Of a DNA stretch of 64,000 bases, positions 22,368 to 33,516 are shown piece by piece (the first letter of the stretch is position 1; each line of letters starts with the position of its first letter). The translations under genes and the position numbers were made by a program. Origin of the DNA: Dipteris shenzhenensis (Eukaryota; Polypodiophyta; Polypodiopsida; Gleicheniales); the NCBI GenBank assembly GCA_047967505.1, contig CM106540.1, one strand, 5' to 3'. The notes under the pieces were generated by a model. That model was not told where the DNA came from, made no database searches, and worked only from the letters and a program-made list of their open reading frames with translations.

Positions 22368-23470
22368 TTAAAACAATGAAGATGCATCCGTATATTTCCA
22401 CAAATAATTAATTACGTCAAGAGGTAAGAAACTTACATGCATCATACATCCAGATGATAACTCTCGCTCATGCTCGCTTATTGTCTCTCCATCGCGTTCG
22501 GCTTTAAGTAGAGCCAGTTGTAGCCAATCAAGTGACATGTGAGTGGGGAGAAGAGCCAGATCCCGTGGATATGGTTGCGATCGCCTATACATTACTCTGA
22601 ATCTCGTCCTTGCATTTATTCTTTCTGCTTTGGCCACTTCATATCTCTCAATCCACTTCTGCATCTCAAGGCTATTGAGGATACAAAACTTATTGAATTT
22701 CTCCATTTGCTCTTCGCTCATCTTTCTTTCAATCCCTTTTCCTTGGGGAACCTCGCCAATGATGCAATCATTATCCTTGTTATGCCAAGCTTGTGGCATA
22801 TCGAGATCCGTGGATGCAAGAAACTCTGTGATATATACTAATGACTCTTGCACAAGCCATCCCTCTGCCATGCTTGCTTCTGGTCTTACTCTTTGTCTTA
22901 TAAATCCCTTCAAAGTTTTCATAAACCGCTCGAGAAAAAACATCCATCGACTATGAACGGTACCTGCAATAGCTACCTCATCAACTATGTGCACAGGCAA
23001 GTGGACTTGAGTTGTCATAATGCTCGAGGAAAGTGCTTCTCAAGCAAGCATACAGCTTCGATGGATTCCACCCTAGCCTTCTCGATGCTCGATATGGAGA
23101 TCTCTTTTTGAGATATCCACCTATTTCACATGTCCATGTAAGATATTTTCATAACCAGTCTACAGATTAATCAGCTTAAATTGAAGAAAATGCAATCAAT
23201 GCAATTTGATAGTAAGCATACCTCACCATACCACTGATCTTGAATATAGAATTTCTAACATCTTCTTGTAAGCACTCTTTTATTGTAATTGGGAGGATGA
23301 ACTATCAAAGCAACAAAGAAGTCATGTCAACAATATTACATAATCATAATCACGCTAACACATCACGATTATCGATACACTAATTCTATAGCTTAGAATA
23401 CCTGTAAGACCTTGTGCCAATCATAGGACTTGAGCCCATTAAGCTTATTGTCATCTATGTAGGTACCTGA
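22368..23470 (-). pseudogene. CACTA TNP2-like transposase fragment (DUF4218)
   Basis: The 216-codon frame (22,368-23,018) carries the DUF4218 signature: VHLPVHIVDEVAIAGTVHS, RWMFFLERFMKTLKGFIR and PEASMAEGWLVQESL. Upstream pieces in other frames (NKLNGLKSYDWHKVLQ near 23,430; ECLQEDVRNSIFKISG near 23,250) are separated by what look like introns. A frameshift lies just before the main frame (after LLEKHF). TNP2 binds CACTA ends and mobilises them. The N-terminal catalytic part is missing. Confidence 0.75.
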
Positions 23471-24585
23471 AGACGTGGCACCAGGAACTGGAGTGGTCGA
23501 GTGGAGCTTTAAGAAGACTTTCAAGAGGATTCGGTGTAACCAAAAGAAATGCTTCAAGCCTTTAAGGTTGTCCTTGATTTATTGGAGGAAACTAGGGTGC
23601 ATTTTTGTTCACTCGGCATTCTGAGGAGATGTTCAATATAGTTCAAAAGAAATATGATGCCGCAAAAAGTACTATCCCAAAGAAACTTGTGCAGAATGTA
23701 CAGGAGCAGTTTGAAGAACAAGTCAAAGACTGGTTTGAAGAGCAGTTCATAGGAGTTCAACATGAAGATTGTAATGCTGATCATGAACTGATTCCAACCA
23801 GTTCAGTTTTAGTAGATTATCCTACTGGATCTACTACAGTAGATAAATAAGTGGGTTTGAATCTCAATATTTTTGTGGCACAAAAATGATTGTTCCACCG
23901 GGTGTGCCACTGTGGGCAAACATAGCCCACGAATGTAGCCCAAACACACTTATAAACTCTTTATCTTCAGCAATAATATAGGATATATAGAAGACCTTAA
24001 TAGGAGGTAGTATGCAACCACTGATGAGGCACGTATGCAAGTTAGTAAGAAATTGCCATATGTAGGAAGTTACATGTTCGGCTCATATGTGTGTAGTGAA
24101 GTATTCCGAATGTGGATATGCTACTTCTTATCAAACTGTGTTTTGTCCAGTTCTATGCTTATTTTCTATATGTTGTAGTGACAGGAACATTCATAATAGA
24201 AGGAATATGCAGTTTTTTGTCTTGATCGGATATCTATACATTGTAATGAATTCTGACTTGATGCATTCTCTTTCAAAAGTTCTGACTGTATCCTCGATGA
24301 TGCTATATTTCTACTAATAGGTGGATTTCGGGATTTAATCTCTACCTGTTACAACCAAATTGCACTAGGCTTTCATACATCAAGCATCTCAACTAGGCTA
24401 TGGGAAGAAGGTACACAACTGTTGGCAAGTCAGTGTCACTCCTACTCAAATCATGTTTTAAAGATCAATTTGACCTCATTGCTTTGTAGGTAATTGGTGT
24501 CCTACACTTCATCAACTCAACAACCCCCTCAACGAATTCCATTGGCGACATTTGTGGTTCGAGTCAGTCGTTATCCTCTGCACCC
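23471..24585. other. Unassigned region with one short ORF
   Basis: An 81-codon plus frame at 23,605-23,850 (EEMFNIVQKKYDAAKSTIPK) is mildly helical and charged but matches no family I know. Nothing else is supported. Confidence 0.25.
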
Positions 24586-24589
24586 ATAT

Positions 24590-25750
24590 TGTTACACATG
24601 CGATGGTGTCCAAATCATTTCACACATCCCTTCCCTCAAAGGCTATCATTTTACGTGATGACAGTCAAGTTGCTGTGCAAGTTCATGGTCCCCATGTTGA
24701 TGAGGTTCTAGGACTAAGCTGTCCTCTCTTGGAGTTTCACAGTCAAAGCATTGTTGCAATACGCTCTATGTTGTTGGAGAAAAGGCCCATAGGGGAGTCG
24801 ACTGTTGATGAGGTTCTAGGACTACACTGTCCTCTCTTGGAGTTTCACAGTCAAAGCATTGTTGCAATACGCTCTATGTTGTTGGAGAAAAGGCCCATAG
24901 GGGAGTCGACTGTGAACAGTTCAGGTTTCATAACAAACTACACTGAGAGTGTCTAGACATGAAGCTTGCACTTCACTACCACTAAATGTAAATACACACT
25001 CCAGCCTTTGCTTGCACCTCTTTTCCTAGTGTGATGCTGTTGCCTTTGGTTCGTGCTTTGTTGCTCGTTTTTATGTCTACATCTTCGTCACTACATACTT
25101 TTGACCTTTGTGAATAAATACAACTCTGGCACTACTTCACTGGTAAGCTCTGTAAATGTGTCTATTGAAAAAAATTCAATACACAAACAAGGCCGGACGC
25201 CTGTGCCTCCATGCATCCTAGAGATATGCATCTTCGAAGTTCTTTGCCTGACAGATTCTATTCCTCCCTGCTTTTATCATGCACTTTCATTCTACGATGC
25301 ACATTTAATTGCCGATGCCAACAACAAATTGTCATCGTATAAACTTCTTTACAAGCATCATGAACCAATAGCTAAAGCTATTGTTACACACATGATAGCG
25401 TCCACATCATTTCGCAAAACCCTGCCTCAAATGCAGTGTCATCTTATGCAATGCTATTCAAACTGGCGTGGAAGTTTGTTGTCCCCATGTGGATGAGTTT
25501 CCAAGACTACATTGTGGTTTTCAACATCTTTGCTTTTCGAGCGTTGTTGCAAAACGCTCAACATTGCTAGAGAGAGGGACCGTAAGGGACGTTGCTGTGA
25601 ACAAACCAGGATTGGCGAGATAAAAAAAGTAAGAGCGTCTGGACATAAAACCTGTAGTTCATCAACATTTAATGCAAATACACCATTTGAAGTTTTCTTG
25701 CACTGCTTCTCCCAATGTCCTTCCACTACGTCGTTTGCAACTCTATTTCA
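24590..25750 (+). repeat. Diverged direct duplication, about 370-bp units, offset about 787 bp
   Basis: The stretch 24,590-24,960 and the stretch 25,376-25,750 share ordered blocks (ttgttacaca, gtccacatcatttc, gttgcaa.acgctc) with many differences. Inside the first copy a 108-bp segment is tandemly doubled (24,696-24,803 and 24,804-24,911), the two copies nearly identical. Open frames across them show no recognised domain. Confidence 0.7.
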
Positions 25751-26310
25751 TATGTGAGCCTTTGACCTTACAGATGCACTGTACAGTTACGTATAGTACT
25801 ATAAGGTCGCAACCACTATAAGTAATTCCACGTAATTCCACCTTTGAAACTTTTTTGAAGATACCTACCAGCTCATCCTTTCACACCTCTTTTTCATATC
25901 AATGTCCTTGCCCTTGCAAACATAGTGTATAGACAAGGACAGTGCTACACTTTAACCAGCAGTGCTAAAAAACCTATGGCCAAAACTGTTTGGCCGATAC
26001 ATTCCATGAATTGATACTTTCTTTCCCATGTATTGAATTCGAACATGTAGCCCTGCATATTTCCAACTTTCTTAGCCAATAAATTGCTAATATAAATGAC
26101 ACCTCAGCATTGTATGAAATTGTTCGACTACATCACGTAGCAGCAATAAAATTTTGCTCGCATAGATATGGACCCAAGAATTGATTTGGAGCCCTTGAAT
26201 GCCTCATGGAATCACGCTTTCGGCAAAGGCTGGATACTTTGCTTCTTGCTCTTCCTTATTGAAATGGGAGAAATAATGAGAAGAGGAGGGTATATGTAAG
26301 AAAAGCTAGG
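25751..26310. other. No gene seen
   Basis: Unremarkable sequence between the duplicated block and the CCCACT repeats. Confidence 0.35.
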
Positions 26311-26439
26311 GTTTAAGTGCTTCTCTCTCATTGGTCCCTACATCTCATTGTCTCCTCTCCCATTGGCCCTTCCATCACATTTTCTCGTCTCCCATTGGCC
26401 CCTCCATCGAACTACCTCCTCTTCCATTGGTCTCTCCTA

Positions 26440-26620
26440 CCCTCCCCTCTCCCACCCACTCTAACCCCCACTCCCACTCCCACTTCCAGTCCCATTCCCA
26501 GTCTCCCACCTCCCCCTCCCACTCCCACTCCCACCCTCTCATGCCCCCCTCCCCCTCTCCCACTCCACTCCCACTCCCACTTCCACACTCCCACACTCCC
26601 TTTCTCCCACTCCCACTTGC
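26440..26620. repeat. CCCACT-type simple repeat, block 1
   Basis: The block is an imperfect tandem of cccact / ctcccac. It produces long artefactual proline, serine and histidine frames on the plus strand and glycine-rich frames on the minus strand. None should be read as genes. Confidence 0.85.
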
Positions 26621-26630
26621 TTCCATTGGG

Positions 26631-26800
26631 TCGCCAGTGGAAGATGATGATTTGGTTTCTGTGACCTTGAATGGTCTAGGAAAGGATTATGCACAGTTCC
26701 GAACATCCATTTCCGTCCGTGAAAAATTTCCTGATTTTGAGGAGTTGTTTGCTCTTCTAATTTCTGAAGAGCAGAGAAATGGTGGTGCATCTTCTTCAGG
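26631..26800 (+). pseudogene. Ty1/copia gag fragment between CCCACT blocks
   Basis: The plus frame encodes DDDLVSVTLNGLGKDYAQF, then TSISVREKFPDFEEL and LLISEEQRNGG. This is a well-conserved piece of a plant copia Gag. CCCACT-type repeat abuts both ends, so the piece is an isolated fragment. The whole open frame 26,331-26,945 is a chimera of repeat and gag. Confidence 0.8.
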
Positions 26801-26935
26801 AGGATCCCAATCCCATTCCCTCTCCCACCTCCCTCTCTCTGAATCCCACATCACTTTCTCCCTCTCCCACTCCCACTCCCATTCCCACATTCCCATCCCA
26901 CTCCCACTTATCAATCCTAATGAAAACTATTACTT
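26801..26935. repeat. CCCACT-type simple repeat, block 2
   Basis: Same motif as block 1 with interruptions. It ends shortly before the telomere-type repeat. Confidence 0.75.
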
Positions 26936-26946
26936 AAATCAATGAT

Positions 26947-27189
26947 GTTAGGGTTTAGGGTTTAGGGTTTAGGATTTTGGGGTTTGGGTTTAGGGTTTAG
27001 TGTTTAGGGATTAGGGTTTTGGGTTTAGGGTTTTGAGTTTCGAGTTCACATTTGGGAGTTAGGGTTTAGGGTTTGGGGATTAGGGTTTAGGGATTATGGT
27101 TTAGGGTTTGGGATTTAGGGTTTAGAAGGCCAAGATTAGGGTTTAGGGGTTAGGTTTTACAGTTTAGGGTTTAGGAGTTAGGGTTTGGG
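26947..27189 (+). repeat. Interstitial telomere-type repeat (TTTAGGG)n, degenerate
   Basis: About 240 bp of tandem tttaggg, the Arabidopsis-type plant telomere repeat, in the G-rich orientation on the plus strand. The first units are perfect; later ones vary (ttttggg, gattagg). Copia fragments lie on both sides, so this is internal rather than a chromosome end. Confidence 0.9.
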
Positions 27190-27380
27190 TGCACAGCACC
27201 GGTTACTTCTCCACCAAATGGACGTGAAGACAACATTCCTCAATGGAGTACTTGACCCTGAGGAGCGTGTCTTCATGTAGCAACCTGAAGGATTCATCAG
27301 CCCTGGCCAAGAGAACAAAGTCTTCCTCGTGTTGAAGAGTCTTTACGCCCTGAAACAATCTCGAAGGATTTGGTAGACGT
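27190..27380 (+). pseudogene. Ty1/copia RT fragment
   Basis: The plus frame reads HQMDVKTTFLNGVLDPEE, QPEGFISPGQEN and LKSLYALKQSRRIW, the conserved copia RT palm entry. It contains one in-frame stop. It abuts the telomere-type repeat on its left and an opposite-strand gag on its right. Confidence 0.75.
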
Positions 27381-27395
27381 TTTACTGAATAGTGC

Positions 27396-28009
27396 TTGTT
27401 CTTCATTATAGCTGTGCATGTAGATGTTGATGTTGATGTCGATGTCGATGCCTTCAACTCTCTTTCTTTTTCAAGAAGACAGGATACACATTCCTCAAAC
27501 TTTGGATCTGGCAAATTCTTCAAAGAGGTTGTCAGTGCACTGTACACTATAGGCATGCTTTTAAGGAGAATTGCAAGTGTATCTTTTTCCCCTACTTTTG
27601 CATTTATGCCCTTTAGTTGGGTCTTTAGTTGGGTCATAATGCTTTTGATTTTGTTGACAAATTGTGCCATGGATTCATTGAAGCCCATGTGCAAACCATA
27701 GAATTCAATCTTAAGATGGATTTCTTGGTTTTTGGCTTTTGCACCAAACACTCTGTTTAACTTATCCCATGCATCCTTGGCATGATCCTTGGAGTCTATA
27801 TGATGAATTATGTTTGGACCTAAGTGCAATCCAATGAGTGATAGTGCTGCTTCGTCTTTTTCCTTCCACACATCATTTTGTGTTGTGGCTATGTCTTCTT
27901 TTACAGTCTTCCAAAGCTTTTGATGCATCAGGAGATACCTCATTTGTGTAGACCAGTTATGAAGTCCTTCCCCGATGAATTTCTCAACAGTTGGGGTACG
28001 TATTGCCAT
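27396..28009 (-). CDS. Ty1/copia Gag (UBN2-type), open but orphan
   Basis: The minus frame starts at 28,009 (MAIRTPTVEKFIGEGLHNW) and runs through the conserved Gag helices: WKTVKEDI, AALSLIGLHLGPNIIHHI, KDAWDKLNRVFG and LLKSMPIVYSALTTSLKN. Gag packages element RNA in virus-like particles. The true Gag similarity ends near 27,400 in a serine-threonine repeat; the open frame continues to 27,203 only as antisense of the RT fragment. No zinc knuckle or pol follows. A copia-type primer-binding site lies upstream at 29,423. Confidence 0.75.
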
Positions 28010-28585
28010 TACAAAGGTCTTACCAGTTGACGATACTTTTAAATATGGTAGTGTCTAATTGCATACAGAAAATCTGCGTTGACAGGCGCGTAGAGCTCAA
28101 AAACCGATTATTTTTCCTTTTTGGAGCGTGTGCAAATTCCTCCTAGATTGCAAATTACGCCTTGTCGAAGATTCTATGGAGAAGAGGGGGCATGATGAGA
28201 TGGCACAGGGGGGCATTCACATGTTACATTACACTGTGCTTAGTTGGGGCTATATGCTTAGGTGGCACTATGCCACATGGCAATCTCGTAACTGAACTGA
28301 ATTAACCCATGTCAAAGCAAACTGAATCACAGTTAATTGACCAACACCTAACCATGCCGAATCTTTAACACAGTTGTAAATCTAACCACCTTATCTGCCA
28401 CGTGGCACTTCCACGTGGCCTAAGGTAATAGCCTTGGAGAAGAAAAAAGAAGCTTAAAGCTTTTTCTGCAACGCGGACGGCGACGGAGATTGAAGCTCGA
28501 GGGAGAAGTCGCGATGGAGCGTGGTTGCAAGCGAGGCAATTCGAATTCTTTGTAGTTCTTCTCGGCTAGTGACGTCAGAAACACA
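28010..28585. other. Region between gag and an unknown ORF
   Basis: No gene is supported. Two cacgtgg motifs near 28,397-28,420 and a tgacgtca motif at 28,570-28,577 resemble plant G-box and as-1/CRE elements, but their function is unproven. Confidence 0.3.
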
Positions 28586-28588
28586 GTG

Positions 28589-29119
28589 ATGGCGAGCATG
28601 AGCATGGCGGTGGCGGCGTATGAGGAACTGCAGAGACTAGAGATGGAATGTGCTGCGGTGACGGAGAAGAGCAGGGCGACGATAGGCTTATTGAACAAAG
28701 GTAATGTGCAAGAGGTAGATAGCGAGGCTCTTGCTACTGTTGGTAAGAGATCGTTGACGGCGGCTCATTGTAAATGCTGGTGCACAGAATCAGTCGCTGG
28801 AGAGAAGACGAGATTTGCAGAGAGGATACTAAAGGGAAACGAAAGCCTTGGTTGCCGACTGCTGCTGCTGAGGAGGTGTTGTGAAGAGGCTGTTGCCTTT
28901 GGAGTTTATGGCTTTTGGTGCTGTTGTCGCCCTGATGTGACCGAGCTGATAAAGAAGAAGGCAGCGGCTGGTTGTTGTAGGAGGCAGAAGCTCATGGCAT
29001 CGAGGTCACCTTGGAAGCTGCTATCGCGAGCTTCGCTGCCTTGTTTATTGTTGAGTAGGTCGATGCTTGTAGATAGGCACACTTTGCCTTTGTTGCAGCG
29101 TTGGAGTTCCAAACTGTAG
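28589..29119 (+). CDS. Hypothetical ORF, 176 residues
   Basis: The frame opens at ATG 28,589 (MASMSMAVAAYEELQRLEME). It is GC-richer than its surroundings. The first 50 residues look like an amphipathic, alanine- and glutamate-rich helix; the rest is rich in C, R and L and not domain-like. A frame on the other strand (28,420-28,698) overlaps it. I recognise no family. It could be an exon of a host gene, a captured fragment, or chance. Confidence 0.3.
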   Translation: MASMSMAVAAYEELQRLEMECAAVTEKSRATIGLLNKGNVQEVDSEALATVGKRSLTAAHCKCWCTESVAGEKTRFAERILKGNESLGCRLLLLRRCCEEAVAFGVYGFWCCCRPDVTELIKKKAAAGCCRRQKLMASRSPWKLLSRASLPCLLLSRSMLVDRHTLPLLQRWSSKL

Positions 29120-29261
29120 GGAGCCGCCTCCTCAGCTCAAAAGAGCCACTAAGTCTAAGCCCCTAGAGTTTTCGGCCGAAGGAAGCTTGAAGACTGAAGG
29201 AACCTCTCACTCTGTTTTTCTCAATGAAAACACTCATGTAGCTTTCAAGAAATACGAACGA

Positions 29262-29420
29262 AAATTTCTAATGCATGATAGAAATTTCTCCAAGTACGAG
29301 TGAACTTTTTTATGGAGAGCTAGGACCTAAGAAAATTTCTAATGCATGATAGAAATTTCTCCAAGTAGAAGAGAACTTTCAATAAAAAATCTACATCTAA
29401 TCTAGGAGAGCTAGGACCTA
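29262..29420 (+). repeat. Direct repeat of about 70-90 bp, two copies
   Basis: The phrase atgcatgatagaaatttctc and the closing ggagagctaggacctaag occur twice. The second copy has about 20 bp more between them. It lies just before the antisense primer-binding site and may be element leader sequence. Confidence 0.7.
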
Positions 29421-29422
29421 AG

Positions 29423-29900
29423 CTCTGATACCATACTAAAGTGCATGGACCAAGATCTCCTATGGATCCTAATCTACTCTAATGACAATACTAATCTAAG
29501 AAGGATGAATCCTAAGTGTGATCATGATCTATAACTCAAGTCAATTAGGTTCCAAGATAGATTAACCTGAACTCATAAAGAGAATCTTGAGATAGTGCAT
29601 AGTGCTGCTTAATTGATAATACTTCAAATGAACCTCCCTTTTATAGGTGAGGGTACTTACATCCATATGCTTGCTCACATGTGGGATATGTCCTCCATGC
29701 CATGTGGCAGCTTGCCATTTACACATACCTTTGCTCTACATGTGCTCATGGCACCACAACTCTCAACAAAACTACCTTGATGGATTACTTCAATGAGGTT
29801 TCTTTAGATAAACCCTTTCATAAGACTAGGTCTACTCTACATGTGGGTTTCTTCCAAAGCCATCCCATTATGTTACTCACCATTCCCAAATATTCATGTA
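29423..29900 (-). mobile_element. Probable copia LTR with tRNA-Met primer-binding site
   Basis: The plus strand shows ctctgatacca at 29,423-29,433, the antisense of the tRNA-Met primer-binding site tggtatcagag used by plant copia elements. The LTR should lie to its right. A minus-strand TATA-like motif (antisense of cccttttatagg, near 29,636-29,647) supports this. The far boundary is not visible and no second LTR was found. It may belong with the orphan Gag at 27,396-28,009. Confidence 0.45.
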
Positions 29901-30049
29901 AAGATTTGTGTATAAAATAGGCAATGCTATATACTTTGCGTACTTTTAAGTGAACTATGTTTTATTCCGATCTATTTTTGCCATATTTTTACATAGGTGG
30001 AAGCTTTTTTTATCTCTGCTCGGACGCTCAGAAGATTTCACTTTCGTCC

Positions 30050-30870
30050 CCTACTCGAGCAAAATATGTACACCACATTATGTGAGTATAGAATAAAGTA
30101 TTTGCTACTCTCTACTAAACTTCATTACTTTGTTCACATCGTGCAAGACTAGCCAAACAAAAGCAACTTACTAATGCCTTTTAAGAGAAAGTTCAAAATA
30201 CACACAACAGAAGGAACCCAAGTAATCTTGCCAAAATATTCCATAATATTATGAGCGATAGTCTTGTAATTTCAAGCATTGTCTATGATGATGGTGGTGC
30301 CATTCTTCAAGCCTCCCATCTTAGCAATTTCTCTCTCATATAGATCTTTTGAATATAGTGTGTGTGCTCTTCACCTTCAGAGATGTATCAATAGCTTCTT
30401 TAAAAATATGCCCTTTCAGACATATGCATATTACATTTACGAAAGGCTTGGCTTTATAGCTTGTCTAACTAACAAATAAATGGTACAACCATCTCCTAGC
30501 ACAAAGTCAAAGAAGTTTTAAGTGTGTTTTCCAATTGCTCTTTGTTTTTTCCAATACTTTGTTCTGATCTTATTATATAGTCTTGCATGGTGAAACCAGA
30601 TACTGCATCTATAAATATGGATTTGTCACTCCTTTGAATGGAAAACCACATGCAATGAATGCTTCTGTCAACTTGTATGCATCTGAAGCATGCTTTACTC
30701 TCAAATCTTACATTCAAGGATGTCTGACAAGGTTAAGTGCCATCCTCATATGCCTATATGAGTTGCTCTATAATCTCACATCCATTTTCCACATGACAAT
30801 CTACTGCACTATATCAGCCAAGCAACTTTTGTGATGTGAATGATGATGTTTCTTTTGCTACAACTTCATT
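30050..30870 (-). pseudogene. Second hAT (DUF659) transposase relic
   Basis: On the minus strand, in broken frames, the order is EAFIACGFPFKG, then KPFVNVICICLKGHIF, EAIDTSLKVKS, an IIIDNA.NYK-like block and KITWVP with LNFLLKGISKL. These align one after another with the relic at 13.3-15.3 kb (EAFVKNGIPFN, RPLVIVMCITPKGTMF, ESIDTSLKEK, ETDNASNYK). The C-terminal dimerisation part is not seen. The copy is inactive. Confidence 0.7.
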
Positions 30871-31899
30871 GTCGATTGGTCATCCATGGCTAGTGTTGCC
30901 CACTTTGTGCTAAAGACAGTCACTTTTCTTTTTGATTTCTAACTAGCATGAATCCACGAAGTTGCACTTACACATCTATGGGTGCATTATTGGGCTGACC
31001 CACATCACACTTTAATCCACATAGGTGTGTTTAATCCCAATGAACCAATGTACAATGTTTTCTTTGAATAGTCAATTATGTTTTGCATGAGTATGAGGCT
31101 AACTTTTTTTCTTAAATTTTATTTATGTAAGAATAAATAACAATCTCCTTTAGATGCACCTACTAAAGTCCAATAGATAATATTTAGAGAAATTGATTTG
31201 CAATTACATTTATAATAAAGTTACCAAGGAGCATTATATATAGCATAGTTTCTCCTTTGATAGTCAATTTTCTTGTCCAAATCTTTACATTAAGTAAATC
31301 TCTCCACGTTCGAAAGACGTCTTTCATCAAACATCATGCCTCATGCTTCTTCCCATAGCGAAGAACTTCCTTACTCAACAATCATATCCACATTGACTAA
31401 TATCTTCCCGATAACAAGTGCTTAATTTCAATCAAAGACTATTTGCTCCAATGCTTATAATCTCTTCACAATGAACAAGTTCTTTGTCAGACTTGTAAAG
31501 CATCACATTTTAGCAAGAGAATAAAGTCATTCACTTTCAACATCGTCTTTCTTTTTAAAAAGAAAAAGAAACATTTGATAATTCACACAATTCAAAATAG
31601 ATGAAATCATAACATAGTAAAGCCACACAATGTGAACTTTCAATACCATCTCCTCAAGAAGATTTTAAACAATAGTATCTAAAGGTTGGATAGATTCCAC
31701 ACAAAATAAACAAACTCAAACATACATTTGTTAATTTTCACATGACATACTGCCACATTTAAGACAAACTGATTTTGTTTCTAAATGCATGTTTTCTAGT
31801 CTATCATTTTTATTAGTCAATTCTGGAATAATCTCTCTCTATATTCTATATCTGTCATTTTTCTTCCGATTCTTGACATTTTTATTGTTCCAACAATAT
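30871..31899. other. AT-rich region, no gene seen
   Basis: It may contain the 5' part of the second hAT relic, but no BED finger could be recognised. Confidence 0.3.
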
Positions 31900-32735
31900 A
31901 CTAGTACACTAATTAGAATTTGTAACAAAATTTCTTAGATAAATTGATTTCGAATACTACCTTTCTACAAAGATTCTTCGTGCTTAGCATCGAGCTGAAC
32001 AATCTTTTATTTTTGGATATCGCACTCGATATCTCAACAATAGGAGCAAGCTGGCCACAGTCTTTTCCCTCTTTCAGAGCCTTGTCTATATCTGTGCCAT
32101 CATAGGTTTTCATCTAAGGATCATCCTCAAATGCTGGGTTGCTCCTTTGACCTGTAGTGGTGGCTTGATCAACACAAGACTTGCTAGGTTCTTGGTGTCC
32201 AAGTCTACCCCACAGATCCCAAACCACCTTTAGTTGTTAAGGAACTTCTCGACCTCCTTGGCCGCTGTCAGCTTCAGCACATTGAGTTGGTTCCAGGTAT
32301 TTAAGATCCTCTTTGGAGTTCAGTCTCATAAGATTCTTCAATATGTTCCAAGCAGCACATATCTACCAGATGAATCAGTGGAATCACAATGTCCTTGATG
32401 ATCTATATGAGCATTGCAAATTTGTTTGCATCCTGCTTCTCCCATGCCTACAACAATGATCTGCTGGAACTACTGTAGAACCTATCCCCATTGCCTGGGA
32501 TTTTTGTAAAGATACCGTCATCACCTCGCACAATCTCCAAATCTTGACCTTTGATTTTCCAAAAGGGCCAGTTAGGTCGTCAAGTTTACGCTTCCTGAAG
32601 TTAGGGAGGAGAAAGTACTTGGTTGATGCCATTTTTGCTTTTTTACTTGCTACACGTAACTTCAGAACACGGAAACAAAAGACCGGGAACATGTATGAGA
32701 GCCGACTGCCTGGCCAACCTGCTGCAGCCACCTTC
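31900..32735 (-). pseudogene. Possible retroelement gag-like remnant
   Basis: Minus-strand pieces such as MASTKYFLLPNF, AAWNILKNLMRLNSKEDLKY and KEGKDCGQLAPIVEI recall copia Gag organisation (start, central helices, knuckle). They are in different frames and the similarity is weak. Another origin is possible. Confidence 0.3.
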
Positions 32736-32931
32736 TGTATCTCCTTCCAGCCTGTCCAGGGTGGTCTATGGTGTTGAGCTGCAGCCTGCTGCTACGTCAT
32801 GGCAGCAAGGGCTGCCTGTTGGGCCCCTCGTTGGCTTCTCCATGCCTAGCTGCTCCGTGGTGTCCCTAGACAAGGAGACCATGAATGGATCTTGATTTCA
32901 TGGCAGCCAGCTCTGAGACAGTTGTGAACAT

Positions 32932-33340
32932 TGTTGGAGATTAATGCTCCACCCTCTGTTATACTTCACCATAACTTAGTTGCTGAGCTGTAAGGCCCCC
33001 AAATGAGTCCTAGTCGGCTGGTTCAGGAGATGACTGCAGCCCCCAGTAGCCTTCCTCCCAAAAAAAGGCCGCCTTGGGGACCTCATTCGAACAGCAAGCC
33101 AGCAGCAGGCATAGCTTCTTCAGTGAGCATCAACAGCCCAGCCAAGCAGCTCAATCCTCAATGTAGCAGCTCAGCACTCAGTTCAACAGCAGCCTTCAAT
33201 TCCAAGGAGGATCTCTCAGTTCTAACCCTTGTACTCCAGCCCTAAAGGAGTACTGTATTTGCTGAATGCCAAGGCCAGAAGCAATAAAGCGATTGAAGCC
33301 CTTGAGAATGATGTAATCCACAAAACCAAAAATACAATTC
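32932..33340 (+). repeat. LTR-like sequence related to the solo LTR at 20,114
   Basis: The start tgttggagattaatgctcca resembles tgttagatatcaatgctcca at 20,114, and both then carry a tgtaag.ccccc.atgag block. A polyadenylation-like aataaag lies near 33,282. The right boundary and a target duplication were not found, so the extent is approximate. It lies 3' of PPR gene 2. Confidence 0.5.
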
Positions 33341-33516
33341 CATAGAAAGGTTAGTGTAGAAAACAATCCTCTGACCTCTCAACTGTTAATAATAGCTACG
33401 GCATTGGGGCGTCATCATGCACCCAAAGATTCAACACTCGAATCATTGTGCTCTAGGTTCTCAAATAAGCCTAAAAACAATGGTCACTTTTCACTTTTTG
33501 CCTAGGCAGAACATCT

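Larger units (their letters stand above)
21040..23470 (-). mobile_element. CACTA (En/Spm) transposon, one end present, truncated
   Basis: The left end starts cactactacacaggg at 21,040, the usual CACTA terminal motif. It is followed at about 21,165-21,280 by subterminal repeats built on tatagcgacg / tatagtgatt in both orientations. Minus-strand coding follows (see transposase entry). The opposite terminal repeat was not found, and sequence similarity stops near 23,470, so the right part is lost or rearranged. Confidence 0.75.

Noticed and set aside
26331-26945. Plus-strand ORF of 204 codons
   Set aside because: It is a chimera of CCCACT simple repeat and a copia gag scrap, not a gene.
26947-27189. 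A true chromosome end
   Set aside because: The TTTAGGG-type repeat is degenerate and has transposon sequence on both sides.
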